A stretch of DNA of 64,000 nucleotides from Camarhynchus parvulus (Eukaryota; Chordata; Aves; Passeriformes; Thraupidae), in assembly GCF_901933205.1 (NCBI RefSeq), contig NC_044584.1:11759001-11823000 (forward strand). The letters are read 5' to 3'. Numbering within the stretch: position 1 is the first letter of the stretch; the number at the start of each line of letters is the position of its first letter. Positions 1-12,529 of this stretch are shown in pieces. The notes under the pieces are model-generated. The model did no database searches, was not told the origin of the DNA, and saw only the letters and a program-made list of their open reading frames with translations. Position numbers and translations under genes: made by a program.

Positions 1-50
1 ACTCAGGGGACACAGGCCCTGTCTGTGATTTTAGTGTGGTCTCTGCATGG

Positions 51-162
51 GTGTGATGGCCTTCCTCCCATCTCAGGGGTGTGATTGCCTTCCTCCCATC
101 TCAGGGGTGTGATTGCCTTCCTCCCATCTCAGGGGTGTGATTGTCTTCCTCCCATCTCAGGT
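51..162. repeat. 28-bp tandem repeat, four copies
   Basis: Four consecutive units of 28 bp begin at about 51, 79, 107 and 135. Each carries the core CTTCCTCCCATCTCAGG. They differ only at one or two positions (GATGGCC, GATTGCC twice, GATTGTC). The last unit breaks off into unrelated sequence after position 161. Such low divergence suggests recent tandem expansion. It lies only 40 bp from a different minisatellite. The window starts close to the array, so sequence further left is unknown. Confidence 0.9.
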
Positions 163-200
163 GTCCAGGCAGCCTGTGGGGCACACGGGGTTTGCTTTGG

Positions 201-709
201 CTCTGGAGGGAGAACAGAGTGTGAGAGCTCAGGGATGGCTCTGGGGGAGAGCAGAGTGTGAGAGCTCAGGGATGGCACTGGAGGGAGAGCAGAGTGTGAG
301 AGCTCAGGGATGGCTCTGGAGGGAGAGCAGGCAGAGTGTGAGAGCTCAGGGATGGCTCTGGAGGGAGAGCAGGCAGAGTGTGAGAGCTCAGGGATGGCTC
401 TGGAGGGAGAACAGAGTGTGAGAGCTCAGGGATGGCTCTGGGGGAGAACAGAGTGTGAGAGCTCAGGGATGGCTCTGGAGGGAAAACAGAGTGTGAGAGC
501 TCAGGGATGGCTCTGGAGGGAAAACAGAGTGTGAGAGCTCAGGGATGGCTCTGGAAAGAGAGCAGAGTGTGAGAGCTCAGGGATGGCTCTGGAAAGAGAG
601 CAGAGTGTGAGAGCTCAGGGATGGCTCTGGGGGAGAGCAGAGTGTGAGAGCTCAGGGATGGCTCTGGAAAAAGAACAGAGTGTGAGAGCTCAGGGATGGC
701 TCTGGAGGC
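201..709. repeat. 38-bp minisatellite, about 13 copies
   Basis: The core GAGCTCAGGGATGGC recurs 13 times at a basic spacing of 38 bp. Some units are shorter by one base (CTGGGGGAGA variants) and two near 330 and 370 carry a 4-bp insertion giving AGCAGGCAGAGTG. Runs of similar variants sit next to each other: the two insertion variants are neighbours, and the AAAGAGAG variants lie at 550-600. That pattern is expected when arrays grow by local unit duplication. Short open frames across it are a by-product of the repeat and show no protein features. Confidence 0.95.
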
Positions 710-3700
710 TCCTTTCTTGTCTTGTCCATCTACAGACCCTGGGGCTGCTGGGTGCCTGTGCTCAGCTCAGTGACACCAGCCTGGCCTGGCAGAGGGGACA
801 GAGAATGTGCCTGTGGCACTCTCAGGGTCCTGGTGCTGCTCAGGGAGGAAAATTCCCCATTTAACCTGGGCCAGGTTTGAGGCTCTGCTGCTCAACACAC
901 AACACAAATCCAAAGACAAGGATGAATGGCTGTGGTTTATATTCTGCATTACTGTGTGCATGATGATTTTTGTGGAGAGAAGAGGGACCAAAACAGGTGA
1001 TATGTCCAAGAAGAAAGGCTGTGCTGACAGCTGGACTGAAGCCAGGTGCATCCTTTTCTGCATCAGTGGCCAAAACCAAAAGCAAAGTGCTGAACTCTGA
1101 GGGGTGCTGCTCTGCTGCTCCAGTATTTCTTATCAGCATCAGAGGATGCAGATAAACAGGCTCCCCCCTTGGTCCTCACCTGTGTCTGCACTCACTGCCT
1201 GACCTCTGAGGTAGGCATAAAAATATTTAATAAAAATCTTTACTTACAAGGGAAAAAAAGGGAACAAATGCTCAAAGGAAGATGGTAGAAGGAAACTGTC
1301 TTCAGTCTAGGATTTCTGCTAGAATAAGTAGGGAATTATTAATTGGTATTTTGGGAGAGGTAATAACATTTCAATGGCTAAAATTAAATCCTTATCTCTT
1401 TGGCAACAGAAACAGAAGACTACAGAGGATATATTGGGAAATGTTGTATATGTTATCCAAGTTCATGTGGCCTTTCAGAGCAGGAACACTTGCCAGCTCC
1501 AGCACCAAAATTTCCAGCAGATATTTTGTTTTTGATAAATCTGAATGCATTTCTTCCATGGCTGAAGGGTTGCAGGAGGCTTTGCTGACTCCATAGGGCT
1601 GACAGGGCCCTGGAAAAGCAGAAGGAGCCCTTGGGGAGGGTGGAGAAGGAGCTGTTTCTCACCACAGCCACACATAGTTTTAAGATCTGAGGGAGTACCT
1701 CAAGGTGCCAGCCCATTCCCTAGTGCACAGTGGTGGTAATTGTATTTTCAGTTGGATGTAAGCAGATTTGCAGAGTCCCATCAGAGATGAAGAAGCTGAT
1801 GTGGTGTGACTGCCACATGGAGAGAGGTGGGAGGTGCTGTGGGGAAGCTGCAGGGGCTGCTGGAGCTGTGAAGAGTCTGCTGATGGTATCCCTGAGTGAT
1901 GGCAAAACCAAGGAGACCCTAAACACAGTTTTTCCGGATAAAGTGCTCATGGAAGGTGCAAGAGAAACCCAAACACATTTATCATTCTTTAGCTCTCACA
2001 GGGGAATGTCTGAGGACGGGTTTTGTTTGCTCTCTTGATATTTTATGATTCACACGTTAATTCCAAGCTTTGCCAAAAGCTCTGACAAATTTTGCTTTTA
2101 TTAGAAATTTCCCTTTTTAGTCCTTCTCTCATGCATTCACAAAGCCAGTGGTTTTCAGACACAGCCTTAAGCAGTTTCTGCATCTTCCCAGGCAAGCACA
2201 GTGAGCCCAGGTACTGCATGTCCAGCCTGTCCCTGGGCTCTGGGGCTGCTGGCAGGGCTCCAGCCCAGCCTGGCAGGCAGCTCCATCCCTCTGGCTGCTT
2301 CTTTCCTGTGCTGCTGCTCAGGGGCACTGCACCCTCCATCCCTGCCACAGCCCCTCTCTCCCAGACCCCTTGGTGAGCATTAACAGCTGCATCCCCCCTG
2401 TGTTCTCCTGCTGTCTCTGGAGGAGTTTCAGCACATAGCAACAAATCTGGGCCTTCAGTTAAATTTTGTGTCTTGACACCTTTGAATTTGATTTTGCAGT
2501 TGAGGTGGTGTGTAGGAGATACTGGTCTTGGCCAGGTATTTGACCCAAATCACCAAAACTCAATGTCAGGCAGCTCTGGCTATGTGTTTATGGACTGGGG
2601 GGCTGGGGCAGCTCACAGCATCAATAAATGGGTGGAGCTGCACTTCCCTGAGGTGTGTGGAGGTCCCCAGAAGATGAGTGTCCATCAGCCTGGCTCAGGC
2701 AAAGCTGGTTTTCCTCTATTGCTCCTAAAAGAGCCTGAAGCAAGCAGCTCAGCCATAGGACACTAGAGGAGATGAAGACACTGAATCCTTCCCAAGCAAT
2801 TTTGGTCTTGCCAAGTACTCTGCTTTCTGTGAAAATGAGTATTCCTGGGCTGGAGAACAGAACTGAGGTGCCATTCTGGAGAGGGTTTCTTGCACCTTTA
2901 TTTCCTGCATATTTTCATCTAAAATCCAGAGAGCCAGTACCAGTGCTTTTCACCAAGGAGGGACCTTTCCTGATATTAGTGTTCCATGGAGCCATTGAAA
3001 TATGCCCTGTGCATTGCCCCAGAAGGGATGATTAACTTCTCATTGCATAAGGGGAAGGATTTTCCCACAGGGAATTTTCCCAGCCAGCTTGTACATGCTC
3101 CTGTATGATGTGCAGTGTGTTGTGGAGGTCTTTGATCTGGCTGTTTGCAACCTTCTGTCCTGGAGGAAACTGCACTTCTGTAGTGGTACAGTTATACAAA
3201 AATAATATGCTTTAGATGCCTTCAGCCAGAAAAACACAAGAGACCATGCCATGAATATTACTGAGACACCAGCCTGGAACCTGGAGTAGTTCTTGCTTCA
3301 GACAATTATTCAGCTGCAGGTTTTTCTGTGGCTGCAGTGATGGATGCTGCAAGGGGAAAAATACCCTTCAAAACTTCATGTCCAGTTACTTGAATGAGAA
3401 GGGTAAAGAGTATTTATAAGTGCTGCTGGAATTCTGAGAGAGGTTTGAAGGATTGTGAATACATCTATCCTGTCATAGAAAACTGAGGTGTAAATCAAAG
3501 TTGGATGAGAGCCTGTTGAAGTTTTCCCCACTGGCTCCCCCTTGCCATGAAAGGACTCTCAGTGAGCCTTGCTCCTCTCTCTCTGCTCTGTGTTCTGTTG
3601 AATGCTTTTCTCTGTCAATTGAACATGAGACATCTGTAATGTGGAGACATTCTGGCAGGCAGGGTGTCAGCAAATCTGTGTATGATGCTCTTGTAATGAT

Positions 3701-4539
3701 GTTTTCTAGTGGGTGCAGCTTTTGTCAAATGAGCATGGACATCCATCCATGGTAATATTCCATAAATACACGACACAGCCAAATCACTGGGCAGTGCAAC
3801 ACATGGGCTGAAAAGGATTTAGCCTAGAGTTGAGCATTTAATTTATGATATCTCTTTCCCAGGCCATCCTTACTTTGCTTTTATGAGCCTCAGAATGACT
3901 GGGAGAAAGTGTTTGCTTCCAATGGCCCCTGCATTGCTCGGTGGTGCTTTGGCTTCTGGTTGTGAGCAAACGTTGTGTTGGTTGTCATCCCCCTCCTGTC
4001 CTTGGCACCCCATTTTGTTCTCATTATCCAAGATGTTGATGATGTGCTGTGCAGTCTGGATGAGTTCTCCTCAGGTGTCTTGCTGCCATATGTCTAATGG
4101 CAGATAAGCAGTATGCAGCTTGTTATCTCAACAGAGAGGCAGAGCCTGACTGAGGCTGCTGGAGCCAGGATATTCTGTATTGGCTGGCTCTAAAGCATCA
4201 GTGCAAGTTTTTGGTTTGCTTAATGCACTTTCCTACAACTGAGCTGCTGGATGAGGGCAGCTGGGTTGGGTTTTGAGGTGGTGATTTGAGCAGTAGGATC
4301 AGCAGAAGGTATTTCTGAGCAGCTCTTAACTCTGGCTTCACTTTTTAGCTGCAGTTGTACCCTTGCACCAACTCTATTGCTGTTGTGAGGAGATTGATAG
4401 AATAACACTCAAGAATGCAGGGTAGGAGCTGTGCTCACACCCTGTAGGTCTCTCCAGCTATCATCAGTTCACCCAGGGAACACATGGTAATCTCCTAGAA
4501 GAGTACATTTCTGCCTCTCAGCTAAAACCACATTTAATC
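710..4539. other. Unique non-coding DNA, no supported gene
   Basis: Mixed AT-rich and moderately GC-rich unique sequence. Open frames here are all under about 135 codons, mutually overlapping on both strands, and none has a recognisable domain, signal peptide or splice context. The 2,200-2,400 segment is a GC-richer islet. No mobile element or RNA gene was recognised. Confidence 0.7.
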
Positions 4540-4735
4540 TGATCTTTTTGTGGCACACTATTACAAAATGCTGAAGTTTCCTTGTGTGGATTTGATTTGT
4601 TATTTTTCACCATCTGACTGCTCTAATATGTCAGATTTATGAACTAATTATTTTACTTTACTGTTAGATCCCAAATTAATTAACATTGCAGTGTTGCTGG
4701 CCCATTAGCAATATTCATTGGGGTCATCCCACACA
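4540..4735. promoter_or_regulatory. Candidate conserved non-coding element (homeobox-type motifs)
   Basis: AT-rich block with several homeodomain-type cores, including AACTAATTATTTTAC, AAATTAATTAACATTG and ATTAGCAATATTCATTG. It lacks repeats and stands out from the GC-richer flanks. This composition resembles developmental enhancers of amniotes. The call is inference; no alignment was available. Confidence 0.3.
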
Positions 4736-6949
4736 CATAAGCATATCATCAACCTAAGGACATGCATTTCCTTTTATTATTGTCACATTATTCACTTGTC
4801 CTTCGTGCCTCAGTGGCACTGTGTTACTCTGGAGCACCAGAAGGACCCACTTCTCTGTCTCACTGCCCATTCTCCATCATCACCAGCTCCCATGTGTGCT
4901 GCTGGAATGGTTGCTCCACTGGGCAGTGTATCTGTTGCAGTGCTCACTCCTTTCTGAGCCCTCTGCCTTTGCTGCTTGTGTGCAAACCACCACACCTGAT
5001 GTCTCTGTGGGGATCAGTTGATTTATTTTGCATGCAAAAGAGAGATATCTTACTGAATTCTCCTGCTTTGGCAATAACTAGGTATCAATATATCAATTGT
5101 CAAGGTCAGGTCTCCTAAATAACATCTGGCTGAGTGTGATGTTCTTTATTTGCTAATAAAGCCATTTTTCCTCCTCTCATCTTGCAAAGTGCTATTGCTC
5201 AGAGCTTGTGTTTTCTTTATGTTGTGGCTCTGAGTCTCATTTCAAAACAAACCTCTAAGCCCCAGTTGTGATGGGATTGTCTGTCAGAGATGGTGTTTAT
5301 CAAATACTGCCTCCATTCTCTGCAAGATATTAACCCCCAGTACCTTGAAGTACTCTGTGTCTCAGACACTTCAGGAGCCTCATGGCTGCACATCATGGTC
5401 TGAGACAGCTACAAACTCGTGTGCTGGACTCCAGATATTACCTAGAGATTTGAAAAATGTCTCTCTTTGGGAGGTTTTGACACCTCTGCCCTGTGTTAGA
5501 TTGAGTGAGGAAGAGCTCTAGTGAAGTTTTGTCATCCTGGTTGTTGTAATCACATTGGGGCTCCTGAGGTCACTCTCCACGAGCCTGCAGAAAGCCAAGG
5601 CTGCAGGCCCTGGAAGTGGCACCACTGTCCTCACCTAACTCAGACTGGGAAACAGCCAAAGGCTTCCTCAGGGTCATTCTTGCCTGCCCCAAGTCACCTG
5701 CTGCAGAGAGCAGGAGCCAAGTGCAGTCTGGGCTGCCCATCCTTGAGTGGGTGAGATTTGCAAACAAGCCTTTTTCCCATCGTAACCAGATATTTATTTG
5801 GTATAGAGCAGCCAGGATTTGGGAAATGCCCCTCACCCATGGCCAGTCAGGTGTTTCTATCACTTGGGGAAGGGCTACAGGACAGGCAGCTGAGTCCTGC
5901 ATAGGAAAAAGGAATGGGTTGCTGAGCTTTGGATTATATCACCAATGTTTTAAGAGTTCAGCCCATCTGTCAGATAAAAGTCAAAAGGAATGGATTAAAA
6001 TTTCCCAATATAAATTTGACCTTGTTGAAACATTTTCATCTCCTTGACGTTTATTTCATCAGTGTCACAAATGGAATGTCATTCACTTGTGTTTCAAGTC
6101 ACAGCCAGATTTTGAAGCCTGAGAATTTCCCAGGGATGGATTTTGTTCATTCCCATCATTTGGAATGAACACGAGGACATGGTGGGTTGTGGTGGCCTCC
6201 TGGGGAGGGAGGTCAGGGCCCCACGAGTGCCTGTCAGCAGCAGCTGCTGAGCAGTGTCCTGGGACCCTGCTTTCCTGAGCTGGGCAATCCGTAAGGCAGG
6301 ACTGGGGCACCAGCTGGGCCTCCCCAGGGTCACAGCAGCTCCCAGAAGGGACTGCTGGGTGTGAGCAAATGTGTTCTAACAGTGCCACAACAGTAGGAAG
6401 GGTGAGACACAGACACTGAGAGTAAAAATGTGCCAACCAAAACAAGAATGTATTCTCTACCCTGCAAGGAGTGAGAAGTCTCTGAGTAGTGTAGGGGCTG
6501 TGCAGTCAAGCACAGCCCTCCCAGTGGAGCTTGCAGGTGATGGTACAGGTAGTAGATCCAAAGGAAAGGGCAGTGAGCAGTATTTTGGTCAGGATGATAA
6601 TAGAATTGTCCTCATTTATCAGATCTACCCAGTAGCTGGGGTGCCTTGACCTCCTCTGCCATAGCTTCCTTGGCCTATTTTGGAAATGTCAAAATTAAAT
6701 TTCCCAATGACCCCTGAATCAATGAAGAGCTCAGTCTCCCTCACAACTAAAAGATGCTAAGGAGAGCAGAAGCAGTTTAAGACTGTATAAAGCTCCTAAG
6801 CCCTCCATTCAGAAGAGTTGGAATTGATGTGCTTTGCTATCTAAGAAGTTTCTTGCTACAGGCACACTATTGACATTGCCAGTATCTACTGCCTGTGCAA
6901 GGAGAATGCACCTTGAGCAAGGACTTTGAAAGTATCAGTCTGTTCAGGA
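4736..6949. other. Unique non-coding DNA, no supported gene
   Basis: No gene, RNA gene or mobile element recognised. The GC-richer stretch at about 5,550-5,900 and that at 6,180-6,360 contain opposite-strand overlapping open frames of 110-143 codons with no domain. I regard these as chance frames. Confidence 0.65.
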
Positions 6950-7260
6950 GTCAGACAGCTGGGAGCTGGAGCCAAATATCATAAAGATGTTAACATTTCA
7001 CTAATTGCAAACTGCTGTCTCAATGACCAGCTCAGAAATATGTCCAGAATTTCCACTTTCACTGAAGTTTAAGACTGGAATTGTATTTAGAATTACAATT
7101 CCAGTATGCACTGATGGGCTAGAGGAGGTCTGAAGGGAAAATAGATGTAAGCAATTTATTATTGTTGTTAGAGATATCATGGTTACACAAAGAAAGTTAC
7201 TCTAAGATTTTGGGTTCCTTTAAGGGGAGACAAATATATATGTAATAAACAGAGAAGAAA
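6950..7260. promoter_or_regulatory. Candidate regulatory element containing a perfect 12-bp hairpin
   Basis: AT-rich unique block. It contains a perfect inverted repeat: arms 7074-7085 (ACTGGAATTGTA) and 7094-7105 (TACAATTCCAGT) with an 8-base loop. Flanking sequence carries ATTATTGTTGTTAGAGATATC at 7157 onward, a SOX-like ATTGTT run. It could be a paired transcription-factor site or a small structured RNA. The stem is too short on its own for a typical microRNA precursor. Confidence 0.35.
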
Positions 7261-7539
7261 ACCTCTTGAGCCTTTAAAACATGCAGACAAAAGCACCCAG
7301 ATGCCTAATATGCCTCAGTGCATGTCTATAACCGGTTGGTAAGCGGTTCACTGCAGTTGTCCTTCAAAGTTCCCAGACTGGGATTGCAGACAATTTGGAA
7401 ACAAATTATTTAGAGAGAGGAAAGAAAGGGTATGGCATCCAAAAGTGTAATAAATCCTTTGGAGCTTGATCTGGGGTGGAGGAAATACTTGGGAATGTCT
7501 CCAGGTCAAAACAAATCTAACAGGATTTTGATTTAGAGA
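7261..7539. other. Unique non-coding DNA
   Basis: Short spacer between two candidate regulatory blocks. Nothing specific recognised apart from the sequence ACCGGTTGGTAAGCGGTTC at about 7330, a loosely Grainyhead- or MYB-like duplicated GGTT motif whose meaning is unclear. Confidence 0.5.
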
Positions 7540-8000
7540 GACCCAAACCCTGCTGGCCGTACTGCCAATTCATTAATTGCAGCCACCTAGCGCCATTGCA
7601 CTGCTCTGCTCTGGGAGTGTGCCTGTTAGAGGCTCATAGGGTTGGGATTACAGCTGTCCTGGGGAAGGAAGGGATAATGCCACTCATTGGTATGAACTCC
7701 AATTGTACAGTCGTTGGATCTCGAAGTGAGAAGAATGGCAGAACCTCTGTTTAACTAGAATTAAGAATTCTTGAGTATTCTTTATATGAAAGGGAGAGAG
7801 AATTCACTTGATTAATTTAAGTCTGCTTCCTGCCTTTCATTAGCAAATAAAAGCTGCTTTGTGTGCTGGGGTGGGGGGTATTGAGGTAGGGAGGGGGAGA
7901 TCAAAGGCTGCTGTTTTCTGCCGGGTGCTTCTCCGGATCAAGCCCGCAGGAAGCGGCCGGGACTGGAACGGCTGCGAGGGAACTCAGACACAGATTGGGG
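7540..8000. promoter_or_regulatory. Candidate enhancer or small CpG-rich regulatory block
   Basis: Homeobox-type cores (CCAATTCATTAATTGCAGCC at about 7562; CTTGATTAATTTAAG at about 7807; CATTAGCAAATAAAAGC at about 7838) are followed by a G-rich stretch (GGGGTGGGGGG near 7870) and an ATCAAAG TCF-like site near 7900. A 60-base segment at 7921-7980 then holds seven CpG dinucleotides, unusual for this CpG-poor window. The block is too short for a classical CpG island. It could be an enhancer or an alternative or lncRNA promoter; no coding exon is evident. Confidence 0.4.
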
Positions 8001-11000
8001 CTGGCAGGTTTGTGCTCCAGGCTCCATGAGAAGTCTTAGTCAGAAACTATTTTTGTTTAAAGCATTTCTCACCCTCTGCATTATTCAAGACTTGAGGCCT
8101 TTTGCAGAGTCCCTCCGGCTTCCCCTGCGCACAAAGGCCCATCTGTGCCCTGGCTGCCGGCCACTGCCGATGGCCAGGGGAGCTTCCGTCCTTCCAGCCC
8201 ACAGAGCAAACCCAGAAAGCAGAAAGAGACCTTGGCACTGACGGCTCCTGACGTTGGGGACAGGGCAGATTTGCCCCAGAGTTTTACCACTCCCTTATGG
8301 GGTTGCAAGTGTCTGCAGGAGTCTCAAAAGCTTTGTGTTTTAGGTGAAGCTGGATCCAAATTTATACCAAAGTTACGTCTGGCAAATGCAATATGAAGTT
8401 AGACCAAGGCAGTGGTTCCTTATTTATTTTTCTACTTTCTGCTCAGGAAAAAGTTACCTACAAGGAGCATCATGCTGTTCCTGGAGAGGTCACTCATCTT
8501 GGGGGGCTTTGTTAGTTTTAGAAGAATGAAGTGTCTGTTACAGTATGCAGACTGAGTGGTTTATAATGAATCTCCATTTATTGTCCCAAAAGGATGTTCA
8601 AGACTGTTTTCTAACTGGTAGTTAAAGAAAGAAAGAATTTATCTGAGATTTCTTGTGTTTTTGAAGAGGGAAGGCCCTTTGTCCCACGGATAGAGCAGAA
8701 CACAGTGAGATTTACACCAGAGCCAGTCACCAGGCTGGAATATTTCTGTTCTTGAGAGTGTCCTTAAGATAAAAAGCCTTGGGATCTCATGTCAGTTAGG
8801 CAGACAGCATAAAGATGTTGGTTTTAATGATGGGGTTTCTTTAATTCTATCACAGATGTAAAGGTCACATGGAACATGCACTGAAGGAAATGAAAAGAGT
8901 GCTCTTAGCCTTTCCCTCCTCTAAATCCCAAGTGTCCATCCTGGACACCGTGGGCAGAGAGGGAGACTGAAGCAGGGAAATGCTGAGCGGCTCTTGAAAG
9001 CCACAAGACTTTGCTGAGCATTGTTTCTGGACATTGCTGCTCTCTGGCAAAGCACGTTCTCACACTGCCCTTTGGTGTCTGGGATTGCTTTGCTCAGTCC
9101 TTAGCCCTGAATATCTGAGATCTGAAACCCTCTGTGGGGTGAAGAGGATCAGAAACAACACCGCGGAGAAGTGTTAAAGGAGGTGCTTTACAAAGCACAT
9201 ATAAGGGAGCCGGGATCTTGCACAGAACCATTTCCTACAGAAAGGAAAGCTGTGCACTGAACCCTCTTGACTTGAGCGTGAGTCAGAGCCTCCCAGGCAC
9301 GCTCTGGTCAGGAGAAGGGAGTGCTGGCCTCACAGCAGTGACTCTCAGCTCAGGATGACCAACTGCTTCTTGGAAGGCTTCTGGAGATGAGTCACAGCTC
9401 TCCCTTTGCTCTGCAGCCTGAGCAAAACCATGTGATGGGGCAGGAGAGAGTGAAGGTATTGGCCATGGAGCATCAGGCTTTTACTGTGGGTAAAAATTGC
9501 CTGGCTCTTGTGGAGCTGTGCAGTCTGACAGCATGACAAACTCTGTTTCCTGTTATTTTGGAGAAAAGAAAAAAATTTTTGAATGGAAACAAATCTAATG
9601 TGATTTTACAATTTCAAACTGTGACAGTACCCAATATATTTGAGCTGTTAATCCTCCTTCAGAACATGAATGCAGTGATTTCTAGAGATGGTGGAGATGT
9701 GTCTCTGCAGCCTGCTGTGCTCTGCAGGACTTCCATGGCTTGTGGCTGCAGGGTGGGGGATCTTGGGCACCTGCCTCAGGTGGGGTGACCCAGGGGCTGC
9801 TGTTCTAGAGGGACCAGCAGAGCAGGGCAGATGGATGGGCACAGGGGCTGCTCTGAGCTGCTGCTGAGCCCCCCTGTGCTATCAGCAAGGGTACCACTGT
9901 GTGCAGCTTGTCAGACATAGGGGGCATTAGAAACCTTACTTAGGGGAAAAATTTTACTCCTTACTTGGAGTAAAAATGATCCTTCACATTGGGCCATGGG
10001 TAAATTTTGAGTAAGTGCATGGTGCTGTAAAAAGAAAAAAAAAAGATAGAGGTCAGACTGGGAGAGCAGAGTTTCTAAAGGCTCCAACACATCTGGAAGT
10101 CTGAAAAAGATTAAGCAGCATTTTCCTGTGTGTTTGTATGAGCTGAGCTCTGCCACAGAGGAAGATGGCCAGAGGGAATGTTTCTTGGAGTGATAGTCCT
10201 GATTCACTTCACATGTTTGAATAATGCTGGAGTAGAACAGAACCTGGTCTGGGGCAGGGGTTTTGGGGATGCCATCCTAACATGACACATCTCAGAGAGG
10301 ATGATTTTTAACTGAAGGATGTGGAAGATGTGTGGGGCTGCAGCAGAACCCACGAGTGACTGAGGTTGAAGCATCCATCTGGAAATTTTGGCAGGACTCA
10401 TGGAGTTTGTGATGAAAACTGGATTGGGACTGGGACGTGGAACAAACCAGCCTGAGATGATCTGTTGGAAGATCTTGAATTAACAATTACCATGTGGGGT
10501 GACATTCAGCCTGCTGTGGAGCACAAGTGGCCAGTGTGACCTCTCCCCTGGGCAGGTGACCCCGCACACTGAGGGCTGGGGGTCAGCAAAGCTCAGGGGC
10601 CCTGCACAGAGGGGGTGGATAGGGGGATCCTGCAGGGCTCAGGGGCACAGCCTGCAGAAACTGCTGCCTGCTGGAGCATTTCAGGCACCATGGTGGTGCT
10701 GCATGGGAGATGACAGCCCGAGCTGCACAGGATTATCCATCAGATTAATATTATCACTGCAGCTGAAGATGAATGGGCTGGGAACCTGGAAAGGAAAGGG
10801 ACTAGTACTGAGTTTAAATTGAAAATTGATACACAGCCCCATGTATTATCAGAGACAAAAATTGTGCTACTGAAAAGGGAGTCATATGGGGTGGAAGGTG
10901 AGCCGGTAAAACTCTTTGGTTTTTGGGATCAGCTGAAGGAATGTGAGCCAAAGGAGGCAAGGGTAAATAACTGAAAAAGATTTTGTCATGATAACATCTG

Positions 11001-11694
11001 GGAAAGGTACTTGTTATTATGTTTGAGTATATTCAAGTCCTTGGTGTTTTTAAATCTGAGAGTTAGTTCACTGAAAGGTCAGAGACTGAGTTGGTGAGAG
11101 GGAATTTAAGGATGTCTCCAGGGAATGAGAAAGTCTCAACAGAACACGCCTAGAGCTGAGAAAGCCCTGCTGCCTGAAGCCATGTCTCAACAACCTTTCC
11201 CTTCTGCTGTGGCAGGAATGAAAAGATGAGCTGAATTTCTACTGTTGGTGTCAGATACTGGAAATAAGTGTGTTCACTTTGGCTTTTATTGGTTATAGCA
11301 GGGGAGAAAAATGGAATATTTAGCTAGTGCTGAAGGAGGTAAATTAAAAGTGAAAACTCTCTATTGCTGCTGAAAAGCCTGAATTGCTGGCTTGAGAGGA
11401 AGCTAAGCAGAAAGGGCTGCTGTGGGCAGTGTTGCTTCATCTCCCTTGCACCAAACGGTGTGTTCAGCACTGCCACATCTGCAGCAGAGCACCAGGGTCA
11501 CTGAGGCTGGAGCTTGGTGTGTACCCTGCGGTTCTCTGGGGTACACACTTCACAGGATGGGGTCTGGAAGGGCTTGCAGGGAGCTCTGAGAGTCAGGTCA
11601 GCAGAACTGGCTGTTCTTGCTCTGTAAAGGCCTCCAGACCTGGATGTGTGCAGTGCTTTTAAAAGCAACGGGGTCCCAGGCTCCTGCAGAATGA
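8001..11694. other. Unique non-coding DNA, no supported gene
   Basis: No recognisable exon or element. 8,090-8,270 keeps moderate CpG content next to the 7.92 kb cluster. A poly-A-rich tract lies near 10,030. Frames of 60-107 codons here overlap on both strands and carry no domain. Confidence 0.65.
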
Positions 11695-11826
11695 GCAGTG
11701 TGTGCAGGGTGAGTGTCTGGTGCAGGAATGAGGGGCAGTGTGTGCAGGGTGAGTGTTTGGTGCAGGAATGAGGGGCAGTGTGTGCAGGGTGAGTGTTTGG
11801 TGCAGCAATGAGGGGCAGTGTGTGCC
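11695..11826. repeat. 40-bp tandem repeat, three copies plus a partial
   Basis: Three near-identical 40-bp units beginning GCAGTGTGTGCAGGGTGAGT start at about 11,695, 11,735 and 11,775. A truncated fourth (GCAGTGTGTGC) starts at about 11,815. The copies differ at about one base each (GTGTCTGG versus GTGTTTGG; GCAGGAATG versus GCAGCAATG). Minus-strand open frames of 82 and 100 codons cross the array and are products of the repeat. Confidence 0.95.
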
Positions 11827-12094
11827 TGGGTGCCCTCCCATCCCACAGAGCTGGGTGTGCTCAGAGAGGCACAGGCAAGGACTTGTCCAGAGCAGAGCAG
11901 ATTGATCAGAGAGTCTGCAAGAGGGAGCAGCAGCCCCAGAGACAGGGATGCTGCAGCACACGATGTTCTTGGGCTTTGTTTCCCTGCAGGAATGGGGACC
12001 AGAGTTCAGCTATTTATGTCCTTGCTGGCACACACTGGAAGGCAGTCACCACGAGGGCAGGGGGGTTCTCAGAGATTTAAAATCCCAGTAAAAT
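11827..12094. other. Unique non-coding DNA
   Basis: GC-richer spacer between the minisatellite and the next candidate regulatory block. Nothing specific recognised. Confidence 0.5.
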
Positions 12095-12260
12095 GTTCTG
12101 CTCTTTCTATCTTTGAAGGAAGCAGGGGCGGAGTGAGCTCACGTATGCAAATGAGGATCAAATTTAGTGGCAGGTGAATTAGCCAGGCTTGCTGTGGACA
12201 GGAACTACTCGTAGTTTGTCACAGAAAAAATGTGATTTCCTCTCACACTGCTCATCTGAG
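12095..12260. promoter_or_regulatory. Candidate conserved element with POU octamer
   Basis: Contains a perfect octamer ATGCAAAT at 12,145-12,152 in the context CTCACGTATGCAAATGAGG, followed by AGGTGAATTAGCC. The octamer is the established binding site of POU-domain factors. One octamer alone is weak evidence. The surrounding unique, motif-dense sequence makes this a plausible enhancer. Confidence 0.3.
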
Positions 12261-12529
12261 TGCTTGGACAGGGTGTGAGAGGGAGGATTACATTTTATTT
12301 CTCCTTTTTTTTTGGGGTTTTAATAATTTAATTTTTTTTAGCACAAGTGAATGGGAATTTATTTCCAGAAATGTGTTTGCAGGAACTCCTAGGAGGCACT
12401 GCAAACACGCAGGCATTCAGGCACACCCCACAAAGAATAAATGGGGAATTGATAGTTGTGAACAGACTATAGGTCTGAATAATCGTCCTCCCAAATTCTC
12501 TCCAGGGAATGCTGTTAGAGTCTGAACAT

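Noticed and set aside
113..864. Repetitive open frames (102, 74, 93 codons) at the window start
   Set aside because: They follow the 38-bp minisatellite and have no protein features.
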